This document shows, in pieces, positions 10,801-19,103 of a stretch of 22,051 bases of DNA. A program made the translations under genes and the position numbers. The first letter of the stretch is position 1; each line of letters opens with the position of its first letter. The notes under the pieces were generated by a model. The model saw only the letters and a program-made list of their open reading frames with translations. It was not told the DNA's origin and made no database searches. The stretch comes from a virus. The stretch lies in the IMG/VR virus record IMGVR_UViG_3300017714_000201, positions 1 through 22,051 of that record; one strand, given 5' to 3'.

Positions 10801-10998
10801 TTGTAGTTGCTCACCAGTTACAAAGAAGTGATTATTGACAACAAAGGTATCACCACCAACTAGAACGTCGGTGGTGCTAGACCCATCAAACTCTTTGTGG
10901 AAGATTGGGTCATCCTTATGAGTTAACTTGAAAGAACGCCTAAAGGAGTCCGATTCAGCGTTAAACTTTTTATTGATAGAACCAATCTGAAATGACAT
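7867..10998 (-). CDS. Virion structural protein of 1043 residues, probable baseplate or fibre component
   Basis: I do not recognise a named family. It lies between the gp7-like gene and gp8, so a baseplate or fibre-network role is inferred from context. The chain is glycine-, threonine- and valine-rich and modular, with no signal peptide or membrane segment. Residues 50-132 and 265-336 hold two copies of a module also present in the gp7-like protein. A segment of the form L-N-x-x-x-Q-x-P-x-x-x-Y appears three times (about 144-154, 396-407, 672-684); the last sits in a fuller unit from FDGRKTVFTI to IMLYRGT (637-712). Residues 173-226 carry YDLLKIDDEIMRI followed by RAWLGTEQNVH. Residues 470-595 hold G-x-G-Y repeats. 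The C-terminal third (about 740-1043) lacks these modules and may be the specific part. A CTAAATA motif and a GGAA-type ribosome-binding site precede the ATG. It could be a functional replacement for gp10. Confidence 0.8.
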   Translation of the reverse strand: MSFQIGSINKKFNAESDSFRRSFKLTHKDDPIFHKEFDGSSTTDVLVGGDTFVVNNHFFVTGEQLQYTSDVTPIAIDSSSPGVGGGTTLPQTVFAVKTAENKFQVAATKALALTGGIINLTAVGSGTTHSFTARKQNTKCIIALDNIIQSPVYERVGAGTTLDQILNRVISLHDVGTFRAYDLLKIDDEIMRIQVVGYNGSANDVFVDRAWLGTEQNVHVVGSEVKFLQGDYNIIDDTVTFVDTPFGGIREDLRFSDSEVNVTTDSFSGISDFLQTGSQVKLRSINPPEPLQGNRDYFIIKNAINNFSFADTKGDALTGVGITLTSAGIGTHRVVFVDTANGSSFQGRSFIRSDYTGNIIIDDVAQNFTGIAKTFTIRQNGTDITGITTDNGAILINNIFQKPEIDYNFIGGSATGITSVAFTGNATNTVSLSDVNANKLPRKGQIVSVASTQGYGYQPRQTGIGTAVVSGFGTVTVAMGFTGSGYRNPPTTYRVFVDGGNPTTGAAGTFTVEGGFVKDIFMSPVGVGYTWTDVPRLTIDEPVGYDDFQLISSSTGVGASVTVEVGAGLSIQSFTLNSVGYGFTIGEQLSIAGIPTNTGIGTTFRNAIWTVTNTQDDEFAGWVFGKLQILDDFSSEFDGRKTVFTIKENNIPVSIQGGTSVPIDVEFNLLVFLNDTLQQPNVSYVFDGGTQIEFTEPPVSGTSMQIMLYRGTDSDVSTEGSLNTVKIGDTLKIMKDRKQITPVTQLNRVVTALTSRDTLRTNVYTNEGISNQTSPLRPVIWCKQQDDKFIEGRVVNKSRPEYAAAVRPSARLIQSVGTTDNTYYTGGGSLVFSKTEAPDTTSFAIQIIDEDKNNTGFGTTTFINPVETVSGITIAGDEGIITGIGTTAGGIQFNFHIPLDSQLRVNEFGGILKTGIATGDYFLVTRSNIGSGVTALSQDRTVAISSCSDFVDTVFQVGHIEDITPVGTASSMRIHVNVETGHGLNFTGLGSGVGNYYGDFSWARFSSGSRTGLAFTCNTSDGLTGLSTAPTIFRSTNLSIDYS

Positions 10999-11015
10999 CT
11001 ATTCCAGTTTTCTGC

Positions 11016-11022
11016 TATTTAG
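11016..11022 (-). promoter_or_regulatory. Putative T4-type late promoter before the 1043-residue gene
   Basis: CCTAAATAG on the minus strand, 17 nt before the ATG. Its TAA is the stop codon of the giant upstream gene. If transcription starts 5-8 nt downstream as in T4, the leader would be only about 10 nt and would still contain the GGAATAG ribosome-binding sequence. Confidence 0.55.
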
Positions 11023-14000
11023 GACAGGTTGATGAGAGTATCATCATTAACATCATCAGGTTTGTCAATGCGAACTTCATGCACTCTCACTTCATAAGCA
11101 GTATTCTGCTTAGGAGTAAATTGTAGATACACATTAGGAGCACTAATCGCTACTGCTGTATTGATAATGTCACGCCTTTCAGTCGCTCCAGTAGATACAT
11201 TACCAAACTTATTGTAGTTAGCATCACCTTGATACAAGTTTGCTGCTACCTGGAAGATAGAGTATTCATTGTTGGTAATGTTGTTGATCTCAACGTAGTA
11301 TTTTACGGTAGTATAGTTGTTATAAGTCGTATCCGAAATGGTGACAGCACCTGGAGTTGCAGAAGAGTCGCTTGAGATTGCTGTTCTAGTTGCTGACAAA
11401 GCAGCGTCACCAATCGCAAACAAACCTTCGATACTTCCTACAGTGGTGGCAATACCAACTTTAGTCGCTAAAGTCGATACAGTAACACCGAGTCCAGCGG
11501 TAGGTGTGAACTTAACTTGGATTTCTTGAGAAGCGGTAATATCCATCTCAAAAGTTCCAAGATCCATATCCTCCTTAAATTTGTTATACTCATTGTAGAA
11601 CATGGTGGTTCCGACACCTACGAAAGATGCCTCTAGGACCTCTTTCTCATCTGTCGATGCTACAGAAACAAGAACGTGTCCAGAACGGAAGTCGCTGGCG
11701 TTCCATGCTTGGATAACCTGCGGTGTAGCAGTTGTACAATAAGAAGAAACACCAGTTTTCTCAATATTCTTATAAGAAGTTGTTCCTGTACCAACACCTT
11801 CCTCCATTACCTCTTTGTAGAAGGTAATGTCGTAGATGAATGTTGGGTTATATGGATTAAATGAGACTGTTATAGTACCATTAGTTAGATCTGCGGTAAA
11901 ATCACCAAGGTCGAAGGAATCTGACAGATCAGCATACTGAGAGATAAGTGATACCTTTCCATTATGACTTACAATAAACTCACAGTACTGAGTTTCGTTG
12001 ACCAAAACACCCGCAGTAGCATCAAGAACAATCTGTGCGTGATACTTAACGGCATTTACATTAGATGCCTCAAAGACATCTAGTTGTACTGACTTATTCA
12101 AGTCTGGGTCAGAGTAGAACTGAGGACTGATGTCATCAATCTCAAGAACCCTGTTGGTGTTGCAGATTAATGCCTCACCGAACTGATTTCCCCTGAATAT
12201 AATCTTGTCGGACTTGGATTGGTCGGCACTCGTTAGTTCTCTAACAGCGTCCCAATCATACTTGCAGTTTACATCTACTTCATTGTCAATGATGATAATT
12301 GAAGATGCTTCCTGTTCTGCTACGGTAATACCAACACCGATGTTTACAGAAGATGTGGAAGCAACTTGGAGATCACTGTGCTTCTTAAATCCAGCAATGT
12401 GTGCCAGTGAGTCAACTGGTTCACTCCAACTGCTTATACCAACTTCTGATCTTAGAGAATAAGCAAAACGCTGATAATAATCGTTATCTTGTACTCTCTG
12501 TAGGAACTCATTTGGTTTACCAGTATCTTTCTCCCATCCATACTGCTTCTCAAGAGCAGCATTAACGGTAAACTGTCCAGAGTTTTCTACAAGGTTATTG
12601 ACAACACCCGAAGCACCAGATTCCTTACCAGTAATCTTGTCACCAGTGTTGATCCCTACAATTGATTCAACTCTAATAATATTTGTAGAACTATTCTTAC
12701 CAGCAACAATGTTTGTAGTGGTACTTTCAGTGTAAACTTCTTCACCAGCAAAGAAGACGCCTTCTGTTAGAGTTGCCTCAAACTGAGCAACATTTTGCTT
12801 TTTAGTAACAATACCAAATTCCAAACCGTCATGAAGACCTGGTTCCTTCTCAACTTCGAAAGTAATGGTTGCCTGGTTGACTAGACCTGGGTTTGTGTTA
12901 ACACCAGTAACACTGAAGAACTTATATTTGTGGTCAGCAGAGTTGTAACCATTGCCGGTAGTAACACCGAGGTTTTCTACAAATACTTCATCACCAACAG
13001 CGAATGGTAGTGGAATCGCTGTCGTAAATCCTGTAGACGGTGTTTGTAGTCTTAGAGTGACCGTAGGATCCGAATATGTGGCAGTAATGATGCCAACACC
13101 GTTAGTGTTGTTAACTGCCAGGATACGATTGTCAAAACTGGTTAGATTACCGCCACCAGATACAATATGGACATCATTGACACTGGTTCCCTTCAGTGTG
13201 GTAATAAGATTTACACTGTCGTTAATTTTGTCAATAGTCTCATTGTATACAATCAGATTAGGAGCAGTTAGGTAATTAGATCCTGTAGATGTTATTCCGA
13301 TGCTCTCAAGACTAAAGTTGTCACGTAGAGTAATAACATCAGGTACAGATGCCTCTGGTCTCAGAGTCTCATCTGATGGGAAGTCATAACCAAATTCTAG
13401 GATTCTAGTCTTAGTAATATTGCCAATACTGTCAGACTGTACGGAAAGGACCGCAGAAGACCCTGTAGTGGACGCTACAGCAACTTTAGGTAAATCCCTA
13501 TAGTTTCTACCGCCCTCTTCTACTAGGACCCTGTGGACGCCACCTGTAACGTTATTAGATTTGGTGGTGTACTGAATAACAGACTCGGAAGTGTATCCAA
13601 CTCTTTCTGGAGCACCAGGAGTTACATAACGGAATTCCTGCGCTGTTGCAGTAGAAATAGAATGTCTACCAGAGAAAGCACTTGGATTGACAATGATCTT
13701 ACCAAAGTCTTTTACATCGGTGTTGACCTCGACTTGCTTGTTCGCGTTTAGCGAGATAAACTTATAATACAGAACAGAAGGCATCTGCTCGGTAAAATGT
13801 ACCGTAGTTTTGGCAGATGTGATTCCAGCAACTAGATTATTGACAATCTCGATCGTAGAAGATCCAGTTCCAACAAAACGCTTAACAAAATTAGGATCTT
13901 CGTAGAATCGGATCTCAGTATCTGTTAGATCAAGGTCTGATGTATCAAATACCAACTTATCACCGATAGTGACAAAAACTGGTGGGTTTGCAGAAGAACC

Positions 14001-17000
14001 GATACTGACCAACTTGGTTGCAGCATCATATTCCATGTTAAGTGTGCTGCTGGCAGCAGAGACCAATGTTAGGTCGATTACATCACCTATTTCTAGTTTG
14101 TGAGTGGATGCTGTAGAAACAACCGTCTCAAACTTGGTAATGTTCGCTGTAGCAACAGGTCTTTGTGTTCTGAAAGAATGGGTGTCACCAATACCGATTG
14201 TGCCGTTAAAATAGACGCGATCGTATACATTAGCAATCTGAGATGCCTGTGTAACAATACCAATCAGATCTTTGCTAATTTTCTGTACAAACAAGTTGTT
14301 TGTTGGTAGGAAATGTGTATTAGCACCATCAAAGGAGTATAGGAGGAAAGAACCGCCACTAGGAGTATACGTAACCTTATCACCATGAACAAAACGGTGA
14401 TTTGGAATACGAATTGCCTTTGTTGGTATATTGATACTAACACTGCTGTTCCCAGAACTAATGAAAGAAACCGTTGTGCCAATACCGACACCAGCAGTCA
14501 AACCAACACCAATACTGTTCTCAGGATCAAAATACTCAGCAATATTCTTAGGAGTATCTACGCTGACTGGGTTTTTGGTTTTATAAGTGAATATTTTCTC
14601 AAGACGCTTGATCTCAGAGCGGTTTGTATGAGCAGCACCAACCGTGTTGTTTTGAGCACGGGCAAGTTTGATTTTCTGGTTGACAACATCAACGATGAGA
14701 ACCTTCATTTGCTCATCACCAACCTGGAGAATATCATTCTCCTGGAACTTAGCAACGTTCTCAGTTAATCTAATATTTGTGGTTAGACCGGTTGCCAACA
14801 GAGATGTGCCGAGACCACTTCTAACAAATGGTACATCAATGATAAAGGTACCCTCTAGTTCACTATAAATGGTGCTAGAAATACCAGAGACTTTAAGTGG
14901 GATGCCTGGGACATAACTATGAATACCGACGGTAACAATACCTGTTACTGTATTACCCTCAGCAAATAGTTCTACCCTCTCATTAGTTTCGATGGTAGAT
15001 GTGATTACTGTGACAGCAGCACCCACAACATCGGTTACTCTACCAAGAGCACCGAATCCATCTGTTCCTACACTATTAAACGCAAGTGTGTCACCTACGT
15101 TATAGTTCTTACCTGATTCTAGAATACTAACGCTCTTTACAGAACCTCTAGAAGTTGACTCAATGACACAAGGTGTAAACTTACCCTTTGCGTTTTCATT
15201 AATAAATTCATACTCACGAATATTCTGCTTCTTGGTGTTTCTTACAAGACCAGCAGGTAGTTTGTCTTGAGTGGAGGTAAACTGTAGATTATAGTCCTGT
15301 ACTTCCGCATGGAAGGAGTTGCCCACAACATATGGGAACAATGGTTCTCTGCGGTTAGCAAAAGGACTGTTAGAGTTTGTTACTACAGTGCTAGACTCTG
15401 TAACATAGTACGCATAGACACCATTTGGATATTCTGGTGTTGCGGCAAAGCGTCCATTATGCTCGTCTAGATCACCTAGACCTTCCTGATATGCAAAGTC
15501 TTCTACAAAGAAACCCTTATCGTAGTCGGCAACTGGTGGACCATCTGGTCTAGATCCGCCAACGGCGTCATAACTTGACTCAAGATACTTGAGTACATTG
15601 TCTACCAGCGCATATGGACCATAGATTGGATTACCATCATACGCATAACCAAGAATTGGTGAATGCTCTACACCATCATCACCCAAATATTCCCGTAGTT
15701 TGCGCGAAGCATAGTAATTGATGTATGGAAGATTATTTTTCTCTACCTTCAGGTTGCCATAGTAACCATCATCATCCGCAACATCACCAAATTTGGCGTA
15801 TCTGTGGACATTGTTGATTGTCCATTCTTTCAGATTGGCGCTACTGATAAGTCCTTCACCAGGAGTTTTGGCGGCAATAGTAGTGCCGGTGCGGGTATAG
15901 TTGATACCTTTATTGATTACATCGATACCTACAATCTTGCCACCGCTAATTCTTGCCTTTAGTCTAGCGCCAGTACCGTCACCAGTAATGATAATGTCAG
16001 GCACACTAAAGAAGTCCTTACCACCAGCTTTGACTGATACAGAATCAATCTGACCGTTGATGACAACAGGGACTAGTGATGCCTGAGATCCAGTAATAAC
16101 ACGGACATCAGGTTTAAAGTTATCGTTGATTACAAGAGAACCAAAGTCGGCACCAGACGTTACTACGTTGATTCCGTCAACTACACCTCTTATGATAGGA
16201 GTTGCTGTAGCGTCAGCAGTGCTAATACCTTGCTGACCTTTAATTTCTACAACGATTGATGGATAGTTAAACGAACCTGTACCAGAACTGGTCGTTAGAT
16301 TGACAAATGAGGTTAATGATGTAGAGATAGAAACTCTAAACTGATCTTCATTGATTTTGATAACATAATAATCGTCGCCACTTGTCAGTCCAGCAACATT
16401 GCCAGTAAAACGAACTTTGTCGCCAGAAGAGTATCTGTGATTCTTAGCAGTGATTACATCAACAAACTCGTTAGTCTCTTGAATAGTAACTTCTCTGTTA
16501 AAGAAGTCTGTACTTGAGATAACGTTGACTTTATCTACCTTAAGTCTGGGGATCTTAGTACTAAACTTGTGGATTCCAGCACCAGACGAGGTGAGGGGAA
16601 TAATCCCAACACCCAACACTGCGTCTCCCTGTGTTCTCGCCAGGGATATGGTATAGTCATCATTCTTAACGACACGATAAGTTGATTGGTTGACCAGATT
16701 ACCGGGAGTAGTTCCGATACCAATCGTAGTTGTACCATCCGTGGAATAGATGACTTCTTCACCAGACTTAAATCCATGAGCAGTTTTAAATACAAATTTG
16801 TTAGTTGATGTGTTTACAATACCACCTACAGTAGAACTGTCAAACTCCACTTCATGCGAGACAGACTTCATCTTCGCATCAGCAGTACACTGACCATTAC
16901 CGCCAGTGATCTTGACATCGGGTTTGGACGTGTAGTCTAGACCTTCTGTATCAACTAGGAACTCTACAATTGGTCCAGCAATCTGTGCTACGACAGAAGA

Positions 17001-19100
17001 ACCCGCTCCAGTGTGTCCAGACTGCTGTACGGACAATCTAGGAGGATTGATGACATCATATCCGGCACCAGTGTTTAGAACTGAAACATTATTGATAGAA
17101 CCGTAATATACACGATCAGATGACTTGGAGGATTGTATCTCAACACCATTAAGGAACAAACCTACGCCACCAGGTTCTACAACATCTTTTTTGTTGCCTA
17201 GGGTTGGATTATCAAACTTGCGAAGCAACTGCTGTGCTCCAATGTCCTTGAGACCAACCTGGAAGGGCGTCAGAGACCCAGAACCGTCAATTGTGATGAC
17301 TTGATCCCTACGAGCATTCTCGGCGCTCAGAGCAAGTTTAAACTGGTTACCATTAACACGTTTGACGTAATATGGTTGATCAGCATTAAGACCAACAGCA
17401 CTTCCAGTGAAAATTACGATCTCACCACTGACGTAGTTGTGATCGGGGACTGCAATGGTATCTCCGGTAACAGTAAACGATCTGACACGCTTTTGTGGGT
17501 CAATATCGTAATGTGGCAAACTGTTAGATGCTACAAAAATCGAAGAATCGCCAGAATACGTATTCTGAACGTTTGCTACAAATTCTTTGTTTATTCTTAG
17601 TTTGGTACGGATAAAGTATGTGGCACCAGGAGTTAGAGTCGGACAATTAATGTCCAAAGTCCTAAGACCGATAATATTTGTTATGGAACCATCTAAAACG
17701 TTACCATCTACATCAACAACGTCGATTAAATCGGCGCTATTATAGAAAGACTCGTCAAGTAGAGAAATTCTGTAACTATTGGGTCCAATGAGAGCAAAAG
17801 TACTAATAGTATGCTTGACAGCACTATTTTGAATCCAAGAATGGAATTTTATGTCTTCTTGCTTTTTGCCAAGAGTCTTAATCTTAATTTGAGTACCAGA
17901 ATCCTGAATTACGCCAGATCCGTCAAAGGCAGTTACAGAATTAAGTACACGGAGTTTTACGGGAGTGTTAGTGTCCCCATCTTCATAAGAAACCGCAACA
18001 TTTCCTTGGTTTAGAGTTTGACCAATACCAATCGCTGCTGTTACACCGGTAACGTTTAAAAATTCAGTAAGAGTTTTATCAGTGTACTCTACAGTTTGAT
18101 TATCGTAAGCAAGAGATGCTGATTTGGCATATCCTACTGTAGAATCGACGTAGAGAACTGTCGCGCCGATACCAATACCCTTTGTGGCGTAAGTTCTATT
18201 GGTTGGAACAAACTTACCCACCAAAGTATCGGTAGAAAGTCTAATTTTGTAATATGTGCGATTATTCAGTATGATGGATTCTACATCGTAGATAGAAGCA
18301 CCCGCATTGCCCTGTGTAAGCGTCTGTGAGACGATCTTAGTGGGGTCTCCGCTGATTACCTCACAAACGACAACATCGTTGACTACAAAGTCAGCATCAG
18401 ATGGTCTGAAGAGAAACTCTTGAGGTTGAACCATCTCAACCTTCTTATCATATAGCGCACCAAAGAGAATCTTAAATGCTTCTTCGGTACCCTTCGACTT
18501 ATAGAAGTCTTTTGCCTGTCTAATAAAGTTAGACTGGTCTAGATTGCCGTTTAGGAACCTTTCTTGGAACCCAGGTAGAATTTGCGTCTTCAGTTTCTTC
18601 AGAAACTGGTTTAGGAAGACGTTGCTGAGATTTGTTACTCTAGATTCGGCACCATGAGTGCCAACACCACTGATGGTGAAGGTTAGATGCTCTGGTTCGT
18701 TGGTTTTGGCATTTTTCTCGATACCACTAAAACCACGAACACACCCAGTGAATGATGTAGACCCAATACCAGTATAGGTAATGATCTCATCATTGATTTT
18801 AAATAGACCCCACTGATTAGGGAACCCTTCTGTAGAGTCTACGTAAATGGTGGTGTCTACACCATTAATATAACTTGTTAGCGAGGTAAACCCAGTAAGA
18901 GTCTCCTTGTTAAGAAAGTCTAAGGATTTATATTCTGTTAAATTTTCGGCAATATCAACCGGACCACCCTGGAATTCCTGGGAGTAATAATACTGCTTTA
19001 GAAATTCTCCAAACAGAGGATTCTCAAAGTCAATATACTCAGGTATCTGACTTTGGACAACCTCGTGGATTTTTACACGGGATAGGGAGGTCTCGATCAT
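11019..19100 (-). CDS. Giant gp7-like baseplate wedge protein with YHYH-type domain (2693 residues)
   Basis: The position between gp6 and gp8 is that of T4 gene 7, which makes the wedge arm protein. Residues 1-60 (SQIPEYIDFENPLFGEFLKQ) and 193-223 (RQAKDFYKSKGTEEAFKILF, then GALYDKKVEM) resemble the C-terminal part of T4 gp7, where I recall DFYSTKGIEASYKFLFKVLY. A second gp7-like motif, YYQRFAYSL...W...V...HIAGF, lies far away at 2208-2238; in T4 gp7 the two are only about 100-150 residues apart. Between them are at least four H-(F/Y)-x-x-G-(D/E) modules (about 545-612, 765-848, 876-945, 1562-1642), several G-x-G-Y repeats (671-745, 1013-1070, 1855-1950), two 'RG' modules (76-130, 1440-1500) and a YHYH-type domain at about 1136-1260 (SPILGYAYDGNPIYGPYA, then TPEYPNGVYAYY). 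The N-terminal two thirds of T4 gp7 has no visible counterpart. The ATG starts 3 nt after the gp6 stop, indicating translational linkage. The structural role is quite sure; the gp7 homology is likely but rests on recalled motifs. Confidence 0.8.
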   Translation of the reverse strand: MIETSLSRVKIHEVVQSQIPEYIDFENPLFGEFLKQYYYSQEFQGGPVDIAENLTEYKSLDFLNKETLTGFTSLTSYINGVDTTIYVDSTEGFPNQWGLFKINDEIITYTGIGSTSFTGCVRGFSGIEKNAKTNEPEHLTFTISGVGTHGAESRVTNLSNVFLNQFLKKLKTQILPGFQERFLNGNLDQSNFIRQAKDFYKSKGTEEAFKILFGALYDKKVEMVQPQEFLFRPSDADFVVNDVVVCEVISGDPTKIVSQTLTQGNAGASIYDVESIILNNRTYYKIRLSTDTLVGKFVPTNRTYATKGIGIGATVLYVDSTVGYAKSASLAYDNQTVEYTDKTLTEFLNVTGVTAAIGIGQTLNQGNVAVSYEDGDTNTPVKLRVLNSVTAFDGSGVIQDSGTQIKIKTLGKKQEDIKFHSWIQNSAVKHTISTFALIGPNSYRISLLDESFYNSADLIDVVDVDGNVLDGSITNIIGLRTLDINCPTLTPGATYFIRTKLRINKEFVANVQNTYSGDSSIFVASNSLPHYDIDPQKRVRSFTVTGDTIAVPDHNYVSGEIVIFTGSAVGLNADQPYYVKRVNGNQFKLALSAENARRDQVITIDGSGSLTPFQVGLKDIGAQQLLRKFDNPTLGNKKDVVEPGGVGLFLNGVEIQSSKSSDRVYYGSINNVSVLNTGAGYDVINPPRLSVQQSGHTGAGSSVVAQIAGPIVEFLVDTEGLDYTSKPDVKITGGNGQCTADAKMKSVSHEVEFDSSTVGGIVNTSTNKFVFKTAHGFKSGEEVIYSTDGTTTIGIGTTPGNLVNQSTYRVVKNDDYTISLARTQGDAVLGVGIIPLTSSGAGIHKFSTKIPRLKVDKVNVISSTDFFNREVTIQETNEFVDVITAKNHRYSSGDKVRFTGNVAGLTSGDDYYVIKINEDQFRVSISTSLTSFVNLTTSSGTGSFNYPSIVVEIKGQQGISTADATATPIIRGVVDGINVVTSGADFGSLVINDNFKPDVRVITGSQASLVPVVINGQIDSVSVKAGGKDFFSVPDIIITGDGTGARLKARISGGKIVGIDVINKGINYTRTGTTIAAKTPGEGLISSANLKEWTINNVHRYAKFGDVADDDGYYGNLKVEKNNLPYINYYASRKLREYLGDDGVEHSPILGYAYDGNPIYGPYALVDNVLKYLESSYDAVGGSRPDGPPVADYDKGFFVEDFAYQEGLGDLDEHNGRFAATPEYPNGVYAYYVTESSTVVTNSNSPFANRREPLFPYVVGNSFHAEVQDYNLQFTSTQDKLPAGLVRNTKKQNIREYEFINENAKGKFTPCVIESTSRGSVKSVSILESGKNYNVGDTLAFNSVGTDGFGALGRVTDVVGAAVTVITSTIETNERVELFAEGNTVTGIVTVGIHSYVPGIPLKVSGISSTIYSELEGTFIIDVPFVRSGLGTSLLATGLTTNIRLTENVAKFQENDILQVGDEQMKVLIVDVVNQKIKLARAQNNTVGAAHTNRSEIKRLEKIFTYKTKNPVSVDTPKNIAEYFDPENSIGVGLTAGVGIGTTVSFISSGNSSVSINIPTKAIRIPNHRFVHGDKVTYTPSGGSFLLYSFDGANTHFLPTNNLFVQKISKDLIGIVTQASQIANVYDRVYFNGTIGIGDTHSFRTQRPVATANITKFETVVSTASTHKLEIGDVIDLTLVSAASSTLNMEYDAATKLVSIGSSANPPVFVTIGDKLVFDTSDLDLTDTEIRFYEDPNFVKRFVGTGSSTIEIVNNLVAGITSAKTTVHFTEQMPSVLYYKFISLNANKQVEVNTDVKDFGKIIVNPSAFSGRHSISTATAQEFRYVTPGAPERVGYTSESVIQYTTKSNNVTGGVHRVLVEEGGRNYRDLPKVAVASTTGSSAVLSVQSDSIGNITKTRILEFGYDFPSDETLRPEASVPDVITLRDNFSLESIGITSTGSNYLTAPNLIVYNETIDKINDSVNLITTLKGTSVNDVHIVSGGGNLTSFDNRILAVNNTNGVGIITATYSDPTVTLRLQTPSTGFTTAIPLPFAVGDEVFVENLGVTTGNGYNSADHKYKFFSVTGVNTNPGLVNQATITFEVEKEPGLHDGLEFGIVTKKQNVAQFEATLTEGVFFAGEEVYTESTTTNIVAGKNSSTNIIRVESIVGINTGDKITGKESGASGVVNNLVENSGQFTVNAALEKQYGWEKDTGKPNEFLQRVQDNDYYQRFAYSLRSEVGISSWSEPVDSLAHIAGFKKHSDLQVASTSSVNIGVGITVAEQEASSIIIIDNEVDVNCKYDWDAVRELTSADQSKSDKIIFRGNQFGEALICNTNRVLEIDDISPQFYSDPDLNKSVQLDVFEASNVNAVKYHAQIVLDATAGVLVNETQYCEFIVSHNGKVSLISQYADLSDSFDLGDFTADLTNGTITVSFNPYNPTFIYDITFYKEVMEEGVGTGTTSYKNIEKTGVSSYCTTATPQVIQAWNASDFRSGHVLVSVASTDEKEVLEASFVGVGTTMFYNEYNKFKEDMDLGTFEMDITASQEIQVKFTPTAGLGVTVSTLATKVGIATTVGSIEGLFAIGDAALSATRTAISSDSSATPGAVTISDTTYNNYTTVKYYVEINNITNNEYSIFQVAANLYQGDANYNKFGNVSTGATERRDIINTAVAISAPNVYLQFTPKQNTAYEVRVHEVRIDKPDDVNDDTLINLS

Positions 19101-19103
19101 CTG

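Noticed and set aside
12366-18524. Large insertion in the gp7-like protein as an intein
   Set aside because: No splice-junction Cys/Ser start or His-Asn end and no homing-endonuclease motif is visible. The insertion is made of structural repeat modules.
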